Shown piece after piece: positions 16,973 through 25,649 of a stretch of 49,676 nucleotides of DNA (position 1 is its first letter; each line of letters starts with the position of its first letter). The notes under the pieces were generated by a model. That model was not told the DNA's origin. It did not search any database and saw nothing but the letters and a program-made list of their open reading frames with translations. The translations under genes were made by a program, and so were the position numbers. The DNA is from Bacteroidales bacterium. GTDB taxonomy: Bacteria > Bacteroidota > Bacteroidia > Bacteroidales > WCHB1-69. The stretch is taken from contig JAGAEQ010000048.1 of the NCBI GenBank assembly GCA_017613015.1, positions 1 through 49,676 of the forward strand, read 5' to 3'.

Positions 16973-18055
16973 ATGGCAAGAGAATTAAAGTTAATGAAGG
17001 GCAATGAAGCGATTGCCCGCGCAATGATTGCCAGCGGAACAGACGGCTATTTTGGCTATCCTATCACGCCGCAGTCGGAAGTAATGGAAACGTTGATGGC
17101 CGAAAAACCTTGGGAAACAACGGGTATGACCGTTCTCCAAGCGGAAAGTGAAATGGCCTCCATCAATATGGTGTACGGCGGCGCTGCCACCGGCAAAAAA
17201 GTGGCCACCTCCTCTTCCTCCCCAGGCATCAGCCTGATGCAGGAAGGCATGACCTATCTGGCGGGAGCCGAAATCCCCTGCCTGGTTGTCAATGTGATGC
17301 GCGGCGGTCCCGGTCTGGGCACCATCCAGCCTTCCCAATCCGATTATATCCAGTCGGTGAAGGGCGGCGGTCACGGTGACTATCAGATGTACACCCTGGC
17401 TCCGGCCTCTGTGCAGGAAATGTACGACTTTGTGTTTGACGCTTGGGATATCGCTTTCAAATACAGGAATCCCGTTCTGATCCTTTCCGACGGCGCCATC
17501 GGGCAGTGCATGGAAAAACTGTACACCCGCGACTATGTTCCCCGCTGGACGGAGGAAGAACGCCAGAAGAACGCCCCGTGGGGCACTTGGGGAAAACCGG
17601 CCAACCGCGGACACAACATCATCACTTCCTTGGAGCTGGATTCCGCCCGTCAGGAGGTGTTTAACCTGAAATTGCAGGCCAAGTACGCGGAAATGAAGGA
17701 AAAAGAGGTCCGTTACGAGGCTTTGAACTGCGAAGACGCCGACTACATCATTGTGGCTTACGGTTCCAGCTCGCGTATCTCCATGAAAGCCATGCAGATG
17801 GCTCGCGAAAAGGGCATCAAGGTCGGTTTGTTCCGTCTGATCACCCTCTTCCCCTTCCCGACGAAGCAGCTGAACGAACTTTCCAAGAAAGTCAAGGGCA
17901 TACTGACTGTTGAAATGAGTGCCGGCCAAATGATAGAGGATGTCCGTCTGGCCACGGAATGCCGCGTGAAAGTCGAGCATTTCGGACGTTTCGGCGGAAT
18001 CATCCCCACGCCGACGGAAGTCTTGGAAGCCTTAGAAAACAAAATCATTAAATAG
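16973..18055 (+). CDS. vorB: 2-oxoacid:ferredoxin oxidoreductase alpha subunit (VorB-like)
   Basis: Alpha (pyrimidine-binding) subunit of a CoA-dependent 2-oxoacid:ferredoxin oxidoreductase, 360 residues. It contains GYFGYPITPQSEVMETLM, LQAESEMASINMVYGGAATGK, TSSSSPGISLMQEG and NVMRGGPGLGTIQPSQSDY, closely matching proteins usually labelled VorB (3-methyl-2-oxobutanoate oxidoreductase) in Bacteroidetes. Sequence alone does not settle whether the substrate is a branched-chain 2-oxoacid or 2-oxoglutarate. The enzyme oxidatively decarboxylates the acid to acyl-CoA and reduces ferredoxin. It is flanked by delta and beta genes of the same complex. Confidence 0.9.
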   Translation: MARELKLMKGNEAIARAMIASGTDGYFGYPITPQSEVMETLMAEKPWETTGMTVLQAESEMASINMVYGGAATGKKVATSSSSPGISLMQEGMTYLAGAEIPCLVVNVMRGGPGLGTIQPSQSDYIQSVKGGGHGDYQMYTLAPASVQEMYDFVFDAWDIAFKYRNPVLILSDGAIGQCMEKLYTRDYVPRWTEEERQKNAPWGTWGKPANRGHNIITSLELDSARQEVFNLKLQAKYAEMKEKEVRYEALNCEDADYIIVAYGSSSRISMKAMQMAREKGIKVGLFRLITLFPFPTKQLNELSKKVKGILTVEMSAGQMIEDVRLATECRVKVEHFGRFGGIIPTPTEVLEALENKIIK

Positions 18056-18060
18056 GAGGA
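18054..18060 (+). promoter_or_regulatory. Shine-Dalgarno-like AGGAGGA before the beta subunit
   Basis: AGGAGGA overlaps the alpha-subunit stop (TAG 18053-18055) and ends 7 bases before the beta ATG at 18068. Strong SD sequences are rare in Bacteroidetes and not seen before most other genes here, so this one stands out. Confidence 0.5.
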
Positions 18061-18067
18061 CCCGATC

Positions 18068-18898
18068 ATGAAGAGAGAAGATATAATCAAACCTGAAAAC
18101 CTGGTTTATACGAAAACCAAAGTATTGACAGACGCGGTTATGCACTACTGTCCCGGTTGCGGTCACGGCACGGCGCACCGCATCATCGCCGAGGTGATTG
18201 AAGAACTTGGCATCCAAGACAAGACCATCGGTATCGCTCCTGTGGGCTGCTCCGTCTTGGCCTATAACTATTTTGACGTGGATTTCCAGGAGGCCGCCCA
18301 CGGACGTGCCCCCGCATTGGCCACTGCCGCCAAGCGCCTGAATCCGGACCGCTACGTGTTCACCTACCAGGGTGACGGCGACTTGGCCGCCATCGGTACG
18401 GCGGAAACCATTCACGCCTGCAACCGTGGAGAGAACATCACCATGATTTTCATCAACAACGGTATCTACGGCATGACCGGAGGTCAGATGGCCCCCACCA
18501 CGCTGGTCGGCATGAAGTCCGCCACGACCCCCTATGGCCGTAACGTTGCCTTGAACGGTTATCCTCTGCGTATCACGGAGTTGATTTCCACATTGCCCGG
18601 CACCTATTTCGTTTCCCGTCAGAGCGTGCATACCCCGGCTGCGGTGCGCAAAGCCAAGGCTGCGGTGCGCAAAGCCTTTGAGAACCAGAAGCTGAACAAG
18701 GGCCTTTCCTTTGTGGAGATTGTCTCTTCCTGCAATTCCGGCTGGAAAATGACGCCGGTGCAGGCCAACCATTGGATGGAGGAGAACATGTTCCCCAACT
18801 ACCCGGTCGGCGATATCAAAGTGGACGGCAAGATTGTCAGCGGCATTGATTTGGACCGTATTGTGGTGGATCATCCCTTAACAGTTGTCAATAAATAA
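18068..18898 (+). CDS. 2-oxoacid:ferredoxin oxidoreductase beta subunit (TPP-binding)
   Basis: Thiamine-pyrophosphate-binding catalytic subunit, 276 residues. CPGCGHGTAHRII (from residue 28) is the family hallmark. The TPP/Mg site reads YQGDGDLAAIGTAE (GDGD at 102-105) followed by FINNGIYGMTGGQMAPTT. It pairs with the alpha subunit to form the active site. The gene starts 12 bases after alpha and is followed after 20 bases by gamma. A short in-frame repetition, AVRKAKAAVRKAF, occurs near residues 196-208. Confidence 0.93.
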   Translation: MKREDIIKPENLVYTKTKVLTDAVMHYCPGCGHGTAHRIIAEVIEELGIQDKTIGIAPVGCSVLAYNYFDVDFQEAAHGRAPALATAAKRLNPDRYVFTYQGDGDLAAIGTAETIHACNRGENITMIFINNGIYGMTGGQMAPTTLVGMKSATTPYGRNVALNGYPLRITELISTLPGTYFVSRQSVHTPAAVRKAKAAVRKAFENQKLNKGLSFVEIVSSCNSGWKMTPVQANHWMEENMFPNYPVGDIKVDGKIVSGIDLDRIVVDHPLTVVNK

Positions 18899-18918
18899 TC
18901 ATTATAAAGCGAAAAACC

Positions 18919-19470
18919 ATGACAGAAGAAATAATTATAGCCGGTTTTGGAGGACAGGGTGTGCTCTCCATGGGTAAGATTCTTGCTTATTCCGGTGTGA
19001 TGCAGGACAAAGAAGTGAGTTGGATGCCTTCCTACGGTCCCGAAATGCGCGGCGGCACCGCCAACGTTTCGGTGATTATCAGCGATGAGCGCATCAGTTC
19101 CCCGATTATCAACCAGTTTGATACGGCCATCATTCTGAACCAGCAGTCGCTGGATAAGTTTGAGAAGAGTGTGAAACCGGGCGGTCTGCTGATTTTTGAC
19201 CCCAATGGCATCACCCATGAGCCTACGCGCAAAGACATTAATATATATAAGATTGCCGCGACGCAGAAAGCTCAGGAGATGGGTATCAGCAAGGTGTTCA
19301 ACATGGTGGTTCTCGGTGGTTTCCTGAAACTGAAACCCATTGTGGAGCCCAAGTACATCCATGAAGGCCTTGAGCATTCGCTTCCCCAGCGCCACTGGAA
19401 CCTCATTCCGCAGAACGAGGAAGCCATTGAGATTGGCAAGGGGCTGATTGAAGCGGTTCAGGTGCTGTAA
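18919..19470 (+). CDS. 2-oxoacid:ferredoxin oxidoreductase gamma subunit
   Basis: Gamma (CoA-domain-associated) subunit, 183 residues. The N-terminal EIIIAGFGGQGVLSMGKILAY and WMPSYGPEMRGGTANVSVIIS are diagnostic of this family. It is the last gene of the operon and is followed by a rho-independent terminator. All four subunits needed for the heterotetrameric Kor/Vor type are therefore present and intact. Confidence 0.93.
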   Translation: MTEEIIIAGFGGQGVLSMGKILAYSGVMQDKEVSWMPSYGPEMRGGTANVSVIISDERISSPIINQFDTAIILNQQSLDKFEKSVKPGGLLIFDPNGITHEPTRKDINIYKIAATQKAQEMGISKVFNMVVLGGFLKLKPIVEPKYIHEGLEHSLPQRHWNLIPQNEEAIEIGKGLIEAVQVL

Positions 19471-19486
19471 GCGCTTCTTGAAACGC

Positions 19487-19527
19487 AAGGGGAAGAAGTC
19501 CGGTTCCGGTTTTCTTCCCCTTTTTTT
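19487..19527 (+). terminator. Rho-independent terminator of the oxidoreductase operon
   Basis: AAGGGGAAGAA pairs perfectly with TTCTTCCCCTT, a 14-base loop between them, and the right arm runs on into more T. Confidence 0.85.
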
Positions 19528-19629
19528 GTCGCTTTGTCTCGTCCTGACATAACGTCACCATAATATGCCTTCCCCCAAAGGGAATGTTTACAGCAAGAAT
19601 AAACCGTTGAGCCAACAAGATAAAAACAA

Positions 19630-20697
19630 ATGCAAGAGTCAAACAGTAAAATGTCACGCTTCTTCTCGGAAAAATTGAGAATAGTATCCTTCCTGTCCAT
19701 AATCATTGTTTTCTATATGCATACGGGCTTTCCTGATTCTGTAAAAGAGAACATGATGTTGCCGGTTCTTTTAAGGGGTTGCATTGTTGGCGTTTTGGGC
19801 CGTTGTGCCGTTCCAATGTTCTTTGCCATCTCTGGCTATTTGTTTTTTTATAATGTGAAAAATGGACTAAAAGATGTGTTAGCGAAGATGAAGAAGAGGG
19901 TGAAAACCTTATTTGTGCCATTTGTTATTGCCGCGCTATTCTTTCCTGCATTTTTTGTCATTATGAAATTAATCCCTGGCGCGTCTTCGTATGTTAATAG
20001 TGATTCTTACATGGATAAGGTTATGACAATGCCCGTAAAGGACGTTTTAACGGCTCTTTTTTATGATTGTGGAAATGGAGCGCCATGGGCATATCATCTT
20101 TGGTTTCTAAGGGATCTGATAATCATTGTGGCTATTACGCCTCTTATTTATTATTTCAGGAAATGGATGGGCGGCTGGAGTGCAATGGTTATATTCGTTT
20201 TGTATCTTTTATTTCCAGACTTGTCAATCCTTTATTCTTTGTTTTGGTTCGTTTCGGGTGGATGCATGTTGGACAAATTAGATAAATTCCCCAAGTGGTG
20301 TTACATCGCGTTTTTTGTGCTTTTTCTGATACTGTCAGCGTATCAGCAGATTGTTGGTTTCAAAATATGGCTAAACATTAAAATCATTGTTGTGTCGTTA
20401 GGGCTTGTCTCTTTATGGGGGGGATACGATATCCTTGTGTCGAAGGAGTTTGAATTAAAAAAGGCCCCGTTGTTAAATTTTGCATGCCAGTTTACTTTTT
20501 TCTTATATTTGTATCACGAGCCAGCAATTCATATTATAGTGAAGGGTTTCCCTCTCGCTTTAGGAAGCAATGCATTCGGATACACAATGTCTTTTCTCCT
20601 TTCTCCGTTGGTTTTTTTACCTGTTGGTATTTCTATTGGCTATTTGTTGAGGAAGCATACACCTTCTTTTTATAAGGTTATTGTTGGAGGAAGGTGA
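19630..20697 (+). CDS. Acyltransferase-3 family integral membrane protein
   Basis: 355 residues with about ten hydrophobic helices, resembling OafA/WecH-type acyltransferase-3 enzymes that O-acetylate cell-surface sugars. Seen: LRIVSFLSIIIVFYMHTGF, where the His after the first helix corresponds to the conserved family His, VPMFFAISGYLFFYN (the family's FF.SGYL pattern), WAYHLWFLRDLIIIVAITP (HLWFL motif) and FLYLYHEPAI (His-Glu). The substrate is unknown. Base composition is clearly lower in GC than its neighbours (two 60-base stretches count 37% and 42%), and codon third positions favour A/T, suggesting acquisition. No promoter box is seen. The ATG at 19630 or 19651 may be used. Confidence 0.85.
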   Translation: MQESNSKMSRFFSEKLRIVSFLSIIIVFYMHTGFPDSVKENMMLPVLLRGCIVGVLGRCAVPMFFAISGYLFFYNVKNGLKDVLAKMKKRVKTLFVPFVIAALFFPAFFVIMKLIPGASSYVNSDSYMDKVMTMPVKDVLTALFYDCGNGAPWAYHLWFLRDLIIIVAITPLIYYFRKWMGGWSAMVIFVLYLLFPDLSILYSLFWFVSGGCMLDKLDKFPKWCYIAFFVLFLILSAYQQIVGFKIWLNIKIIVVSLGLVSLWGGYDILVSKEFELKKAPLLNFACQFTFFLYLYHEPAIHIIVKGFPLALGSNAFGYTMSFLLSPLVFLPVGISIGYLLRKHTPSFYKVIVGGR

Positions 20698-20771
20698 TTT
20701 GTAGCCCTCCCCGAACCCAGAGCAGTTGTTGCCACGCCGGAGGGGTGGTTGCGGTTGTTCGCAAGGGGGCC

Positions 20772-22268
20772 TTAGTTCATGTCTTTCCGTTCTTCACCGG
20801 GAAACCAGAAGCGTTTTTCCTTGTCCGTGACCTGCCAGAGGTACAGGAGTTTGCCCGCGTTTTCGGACGCTTCGACGGTGGTGGGCTCTATCCAGGAAGC
20901 GATGCAGGTGGGGTGGGACGAGAGCGGAACGGTGTCCAAAGGGGACTGCCGTATCTCTTCCATGGCGGCCATTTCCCAGTCGTTACGCCAGGTGCGGGGC
21001 GTGTCGCAGACGAGGAACAAAATGGTGGCCGCGCCCGTCCAGACAAGGTAGGTGAAGGCCGGTTTGCGGAGGCTGTGCCGCAGCAGCAAAAGGCTGGAGT
21101 GTGTGAAATACAGTATCCACAGGAAGGAAACCGGAAGCACGGAGTCGTAACGGATGATGTAGGGGCGGTAGGGCCGGTAGCCTCCCAAAGGCAGCAACAG
21201 CAGGTAGATGACGGAAAACACGGCAAACCAGTGGAAAAGCTGGAGCGCATGCACGCCTTCCTTCCGATATTTAAATTTGAGAATCAAATAGTTTGTCACG
21301 CAAAGCGCAAACAGCAGCCCGAATCCTCCGTTCCCCGCCGTGAACATGCGCAAAAATCCTTGCGGGAGCAGCCGGTAGCGTTCGGACAAAGGGATGGGCT
21401 CGTTCCACATGGTATTGTAAGTGCCTATATATAAGGAATAAAGCGCGACAATGCCCAGGGGCAGCAGGAAGTGCAGGTAGTGGCGGGGAATGTTTCGCAG
21501 GGCGTCTTTTAGTTTGGGATGCGCCGTCTCCCGGAAGAAACGGTAAAAATACCTGGCAAAGCCGGTGAACACAGCAACCAAGGCGACGGCGGGGCTGATA
21601 GCACCGGAAAAGCATGTAAGTAACAGAAAAACAATAGTGTATAACAGGAGAACCGCTTTGTTCCTTATCCAGTCTTTTTGGTAGCACTCCTTGAAAAGGA
21701 AGGGGAGCAGGTAAAAAAGCAGGAAAATGAGCGGGAGGGCGTAGAAAAACGCATAGGTGACGGCGGGGTCGATCATTCCTATGCTGCGGGTGAAGCCGCA
21801 AGTCTGCATCAAAGTGCCGGAAAGGAAGCAGGCGGCCATGAATTTCAGTTCCCGTAAGTGGAAGCCGCCGCACACCATCGCACTGATGAGGAGGATGAGC
21901 GCCAATTGCATGCCTGTCTTGCAGATGGCATTGCTATAGTACAGGCTGTGAATGGGATCCGTCACTTTTTGGAGGGCGAAGGGCAGGCTGCGGTAGGTTT
22001 TGCAGAGCAGGTAGTGGGAGAAAAAACGGTTGGGCGCGGCATGCGGCTCCTGCTTTGCCAGCATGCGGAAGCCAAAAGGGTCCGCGTACAGGGGCCGGAT
22101 GTAGTCCAAGGGGAGGACGCTTTCCGCCATGTCTCCGTCCAGAGGCTCGTTGTAGTGCTGTACAAAGCTGTAGCAGAGGTCGCCCAACGCAAAGACGAGC
22201 AGCGTCAGGTAGGCTGCAATCCGTCCGAAACGCTTGGTTTGCCGTGTGTTCTGTTTTTTGTTGTCCAT
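20772..22268 (-). CDS. Polytopic membrane protein, possibly GT-C-like, unknown
   Basis: 498 residues from the ATG at 22268, with roughly nine or ten hydrophobic helices. After the first helix (residues 16-34) a loop carries NEPLDGDMAES; an acidic D-x-D here is reminiscent of GT-C glycosyltransferases, but the resemblance is weak. A soluble C-terminal tail (from about residue 425) is rich in Trp and charged residues. I cannot name a family. The longer in-frame opening at 22364 would add 32 residues without a signal-like segment and is not favoured. It is convergent with the acyltransferase gene; 20698-20771 between them holds nothing I can support. Confidence 0.7.
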   Translation of the reverse strand: MDNKKQNTRQTKRFGRIAAYLTLLVFALGDLCYSFVQHYNEPLDGDMAESVLPLDYIRPLYADPFGFRMLAKQEPHAAPNRFFSHYLLCKTYRSLPFALQKVTDPIHSLYYSNAICKTGMQLALILLISAMVCGGFHLRELKFMAACFLSGTLMQTCGFTRSIGMIDPAVTYAFFYALPLIFLLFYLLPFLFKECYQKDWIRNKAVLLLYTIVFLLLTCFSGAISPAVALVAVFTGFARYFYRFFRETAHPKLKDALRNIPRHYLHFLLPLGIVALYSLYIGTYNTMWNEPIPLSERYRLLPQGFLRMFTAGNGGFGLLFALCVTNYLILKFKYRKEGVHALQLFHWFAVFSVIYLLLLPLGGYRPYRPYIIRYDSVLPVSFLWILYFTHSSLLLLRHSLRKPAFTYLVWTGAATILFLVCDTPRTWRNDWEMAAMEEIRQSPLDTVPLSSHPTCIASWIEPTTVEASENAGKLLYLWQVTDKEKRFWFPGEERKDMN

Positions 22269-22455
22269 GTGCGGCCGCTGTGCGGCGAAGATTTTTTTCA
22301 AAAAACTGTTTTCAGGATGCAAAATTCCATAAAAACCCGATACAAAGCCCCGTTCTGTGTGCATTTTTTTTCGGAAGGGGATGGCTGGAGGCCGAGGGGC
22401 ATATTATTTTAATGTGTTTTGTGAAAAAAAACGGCGGATATTTGCGGAAAAATGA

Positions 22456-22463
22456 TACTTTTG
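22456..22463 (+). promoter_or_regulatory. TAnnTTTG -7 box for glmS
   Basis: TACTTTTGCA, 32 bases before the glmS ATG at 22495. No glmS ribozyme or riboswitch-like structure is visible in the short leader. Confidence 0.6.
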
Positions 22464-22494
22464 CATTTTGTTTCATTCTAAAACACAAAAAAGC

Positions 22495-24354
22495 ATGTGT
22501 GGAATAGTTGGATATATTGGGGAACAGGAAGCGTACCCTATTCTGATTAAGGGACTTCATCGTTTGGAATACCGGGGTTACGACAGTGCCGGTGTGTCGT
22601 TGATCAATCCGAAGGGAAAGTTGTCGGTGTATAAGGCCACGGGCAAAGTGTCCGCTTTGGAGGAGAAATGCGCTGCGGAGGATCTCAGCGGAACCATTGG
22701 CATCGCCCACACCCGCTGGGCGACGCACGGAGAGCCCAATGCGGTCAACGCCCATCCCCATTTGAGCGGAAGCGGAAACCTGAGCTTGGTGCATAACGGC
22801 ATCATAGAAAACTATAAATCACTGCGTTCTATGTTAGAGAAAAAGGGAATGTCCTTTTGCAGCGACACGGACACGGAGGTGCTGGTGCAGCTGATTGAAT
22901 ACACCCAGCAGACTTATCATTGCGATGTGTATACGGCGGTGCAGCGGGCCTTGAAGAGTGTGGTCGGCGCATACGCCATCGCGCTTTTGGAGAAAGCCCA
23001 TCCCGACCAGCTGATTTGCGCCCGCAAAGGAAGCCCCTTGGTGATAGGGGTGGGGACGGATGCCCGGGGAGGCAAGGAGTTCTATGTCGGTTCGGACGCC
23101 ACCCCCATTATTGAATACACCAATCAAGTGGTATACCTTAAAGATGAAGAGATTGCGCTAATGGACCGCAAGGGCGGCCTCGAGGTGGTCAATTTGTCGA
23201 ACATCAAGCAGACACCGGAAATGCACACCCTGCAATTGAGCCTGGACGAGTTGGAGAAAGGCGGCTATCCCCATTTCATGCTGAAAGAGATTTGGGAGCA
23301 GCCCAATGCCTTGCGCACCTGCATCCGCGGACGCTTGCAGGTCAAGGACAAGGATGTGCTGTTGAGCGGCATACAGGACCACAAGGAGAAATTCCTGAAC
23401 GCCAGGCGCATCATTATCTGCGCTTGCGGAACGAGCTGGCATTCGGCCCTTATCGGGAAATATTTTATAGAGGAGGCGGCGCAGATTCCGGTGGAAGTGG
23501 AGTACGCTTCCGAATTCCGTTACCGCAACCCCGTCATTTATCCCGACGACGTGGTGATTGCGGTCAGCCAGAGCGGCGAAACCGCCGACACCTTGGCCGC
23601 CATTCAGCTGGCGGAGCAGAAAGGGGCCTTTTTGTACGGCATCTGCAACGTGATTGGCTCTTCCATCGCGCGGGCCACGCACAGCGGCACCTACCTGCAT
23701 GTGGGGCCTGAAATCGGAGTGGCCTCCACCAAGGCCTTTACCGGTCAGGTGATCACTCTCTGCCTGTTGGGACTGGCCATCGCCAAGGAAAAACATACGC
23801 TGAGCGATGAGATGTTCCACATGTTGGTGGAGGAGTTGCAGCGGATTCCCGACAAGATGCAGTGGACGCTGGAGCACAACAAGCACATTGACCAGTTCGC
23901 CCAGATGTTCACCTATTGTCGCAACTTCCTTTTCCTCGGACGCGGTTACAATTATCCTCTCGCGCTGGAAGGCGCCTTGAAGCTGAAGGAGATTTCGTAC
24001 ATCCATGCGGAAGGCTATCCCGCCGCTGAAATGAAGCACGGCCCAATCGCCTTGGTGGACGAGGAGATGCCGGTGGTGTTCATCGCGCCCAAGCGGGGCA
24101 TGTATGAGAAAGTGGTGAGCAACATCCAGGAAATCAAGAGCCGCAAGGGAAAGATCATTTCCGTGGTCACCGAGGGGGACAAAACCGTGCGCAACATGAG
24201 CGACTACACCTTCGTCATCCCCGACACGCGCGACTGCTTTGTGCCGCTGCTTGCGGTGATTCCCTTGCAGCTGCTGTCCTATTATGTGGCGGTTGCCAAG
24301 GGCCGGAACGTGGACCAGCCCCGGAATCTGGCCAAGAGCGTCACGGTGGAGTAA
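22495..24354 (+). CDS. glmS: Glutamine-fructose-6-phosphate aminotransferase (isomerizing)
   Basis: Makes glucosamine-6-phosphate for peptidoglycan and lipid A. 619 residues, full length. The protein begins MCGIVGYIG, so Cys2 is the exposed nucleophile of the glutaminase domain after Met removal; this fixes the start at 22495. RLEYRGYDSAGV, HTRWATHGEPNAVNAHPH and HNGIIENY complete that domain. Two SIS (sugar isomerase) domains follow (about 290-430 and 460-600), with CGTSWHSALIGKYF, VIAVSQSGETADTL, the GRGYNYPLALEGALKLKEIS stretch and C-terminal DQPRNLAKSVTVE. The stop is followed by a hairpin shared with the convergent flavoprotein gene. Confidence 0.97.
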   Translation: MCGIVGYIGEQEAYPILIKGLHRLEYRGYDSAGVSLINPKGKLSVYKATGKVSALEEKCAAEDLSGTIGIAHTRWATHGEPNAVNAHPHLSGSGNLSLVHNGIIENYKSLRSMLEKKGMSFCSDTDTEVLVQLIEYTQQTYHCDVYTAVQRALKSVVGAYAIALLEKAHPDQLICARKGSPLVIGVGTDARGGKEFYVGSDATPIIEYTNQVVYLKDEEIALMDRKGGLEVVNLSNIKQTPEMHTLQLSLDELEKGGYPHFMLKEIWEQPNALRTCIRGRLQVKDKDVLLSGIQDHKEKFLNARRIIICACGTSWHSALIGKYFIEEAAQIPVEVEYASEFRYRNPVIYPDDVVIAVSQSGETADTLAAIQLAEQKGAFLYGICNVIGSSIARATHSGTYLHVGPEIGVASTKAFTGQVITLCLLGLAIAKEKHTLSDEMFHMLVEELQRIPDKMQWTLEHNKHIDQFAQMFTYCRNFLFLGRGYNYPLALEGALKLKEISYIHAEGYPAAEMKHGPIALVDEEMPVVFIAPKRGMYEKVVSNIQEIKSRKGKIISVVTEGDKTVRNMSDYTFVIPDTRDCFVPLLAVIPLQLLSYYVAVAKGRNVDQPRNLAKSVTVE

Positions 24355-24377
24355 GTTGCCGGACTTTCAAGTTCAAC

Positions 24378-24407
24378 GCCCTGTTCAGGCAGTGCCTGTT
24401 GCAGGGC
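24378..24407. terminator. Hairpin between convergent glmS and flavodiiron genes
   Basis: GCCCTG and CAGGGC enclose a second stem CAGGC-AGT-GCCTG, giving an 11-pair interrupted hairpin that ends just at the flavodiiron stop codon. There is no U tract on either side, so termination is an inference from position and stability. Confidence 0.45.
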
Positions 24408-25595
24408 TTATAGCTGTTTGGCGAAATTTTTGCCGAATTCCTTGCAGTCCGCGAGGTTTTGGCTGTCCGGAACCCAGAGTTTGGAAATGCCTTCGTTCAC
24501 TACGGTGAGACCGGCTTCCTGCAAATGTCCGCTGATTTGTTTGACCGCTTCGCCGCTCCATCCGTAAGAACCGAAAGCGGCCGCTTTTTTCTGCTTGAAT
24601 TTCAGACCTTTCATCATTTCAAGCAGACCTGCGACGGCGAAAGAATAGCCGTAATTGATGGTGGGTGACCCGATGAGCAGCGCTTTGGAGTGGAACATTT
24701 CCGTGAGCACGTCGTTTTTGTCCTCGTGGGCGATGTTGTAAAGTTTCAGTGTGACAGAAGGATCTGTTTCGTGTATGCCGTCTGCGATGGCTTCCGCCAT
24801 GAGCCGCGTGGACTGCCACATGGTGTCGTAGGCGATGGTGATTTGGTTTTCTTGGTAGGCGTCCGCCCATTTCAGGTATTGCTCCACGATTTGGGAGGGG
24901 TTTTCCTTCCAAATGACGCCGTGGCTGGGGCAAATCAGGTCTATCGGAAGGTTCAGGGCGAGCAGCTGCTGTATCTTTTTCAAGACAAGCGGGCTGTAAG
25001 GGTTGAGGATGTTGGCGTAATATTTTTCCGCTTCATACATTAAATCAGCGGAATCCACCGTGTCGTTGAAAAGGGTTTCGGTGGCGTAGTGCTGTCCGAA
25101 GCCGTCGTTGGAGAACAGTATGTTCTCGCCGCTCAGGTAGGTGAACATGGTGTCCGGCCAATGGAGCATGGGCGCTTCGATGAAAGTCAGGGTGTTTTTG
25201 CCTAAGGGAAGGGTGTCCCCGGTTTTCACCGTCACAAAGTTCCAGTCCTGATGGTAGTGCCCCCGGATGATGGCTTCCCCTTTCTTGGTGCAGTAGATGG
25301 GCGTGCCCGGAATCTCGCGCATCAGTTCGGGAAGGGCTCCGCTGTGGTCGATTTCATTGTGGTTCATAACAATGTAATCGATTTTGGAGAGGTTTGTCTC
25401 CTGTTTCAGCCGGCTGACAAATTCCTTGTCGTAGGGTTGCCAGACGGTGTCGATGAGAACGGTTTTCTCATCCCGGATCAGGTAGGAGTTGTAGCTGCTT
25501 CCTTTGTGGGTGGACAGTTCGTCCCCGTGAAAACGGGTCAGTTCCCAGTCCACTTTGCCGACCCAGTATACGTTGCCTTTGATATGCTTCATCAT
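24408..25595 (-). CDS. Flavodiiron protein (FprA-type A-type flavoprotein)
   Basis: Reduces O2 to water and/or NO to N2O in anaerobes. 395 residues: N-terminal metallo-beta-lactamase-like diiron domain and C-terminal flavodoxin domain. All diiron ligands are present at the classical spacing: His79-x-Glu81-x-Asp83-His84 (NHNEIDHSG), His145 (APMLHWPDTM), Asp164 (FSNDGFGQH) and His225 (CPSHGVIW). The FMN phosphate loop is AYDTMWQSTRLMAEAIADG and the second flavin loop GSPTINYG. There is no rubredoxin domain, so electrons come from a separate carrier. It is 54 bases downstream of the threonine-synthase-like gene on the same strand. Confidence 0.95.
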   Translation of the reverse strand: MMKHIKGNVYWVGKVDWELTRFHGDELSTHKGSSYNSYLIRDEKTVLIDTVWQPYDKEFVSRLKQETNLSKIDYIVMNHNEIDHSGALPELMREIPGTPIYCTKKGEAIIRGHYHQDWNFVTVKTGDTLPLGKNTLTFIEAPMLHWPDTMFTYLSGENILFSNDGFGQHYATETLFNDTVDSADLMYEAEKYYANILNPYSPLVLKKIQQLLALNLPIDLICPSHGVIWKENPSQIVEQYLKWADAYQENQITIAYDTMWQSTRLMAEAIADGIHETDPSVTLKLYNIAHEDKNDVLTEMFHSKALLIGSPTINYGYSFAVAGLLEMMKGLKFKQKKAAAFGSYGWSGEAVKQISGHLQEAGLTVVNEGISKLWVPDSQNLADCKEFGKNFAKQL

Positions 25596-25649
25596 AAGAA
25601 ATTCGTTTTATATAAAATGAATACTATTACAAATTAATTGAATGGCGGA

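Noticed and set aside
18661..18690. Short tandem duplication in the beta subunit (AVRKAKAAVRKAF)
   Set aside because: A two-unit repeat in a helix of an otherwise intact enzyme; it does not disturb the family motifs and is not evidence for a frameshift or a mobile repeat.
22269..22364. N-terminal extension of the large membrane protein to 22364
   Set aside because: The extra 32 residues look like translated intergenic DNA; the ATG at 22268 gives a natural cytoplasmic tail and first helix.
22464..22494. glmS ribozyme
   Set aside because: The leader between the promoter box and the glmS start is about 25 bases, far too short for the ribozyme, and that element is mainly known from Gram-positive bacteria.
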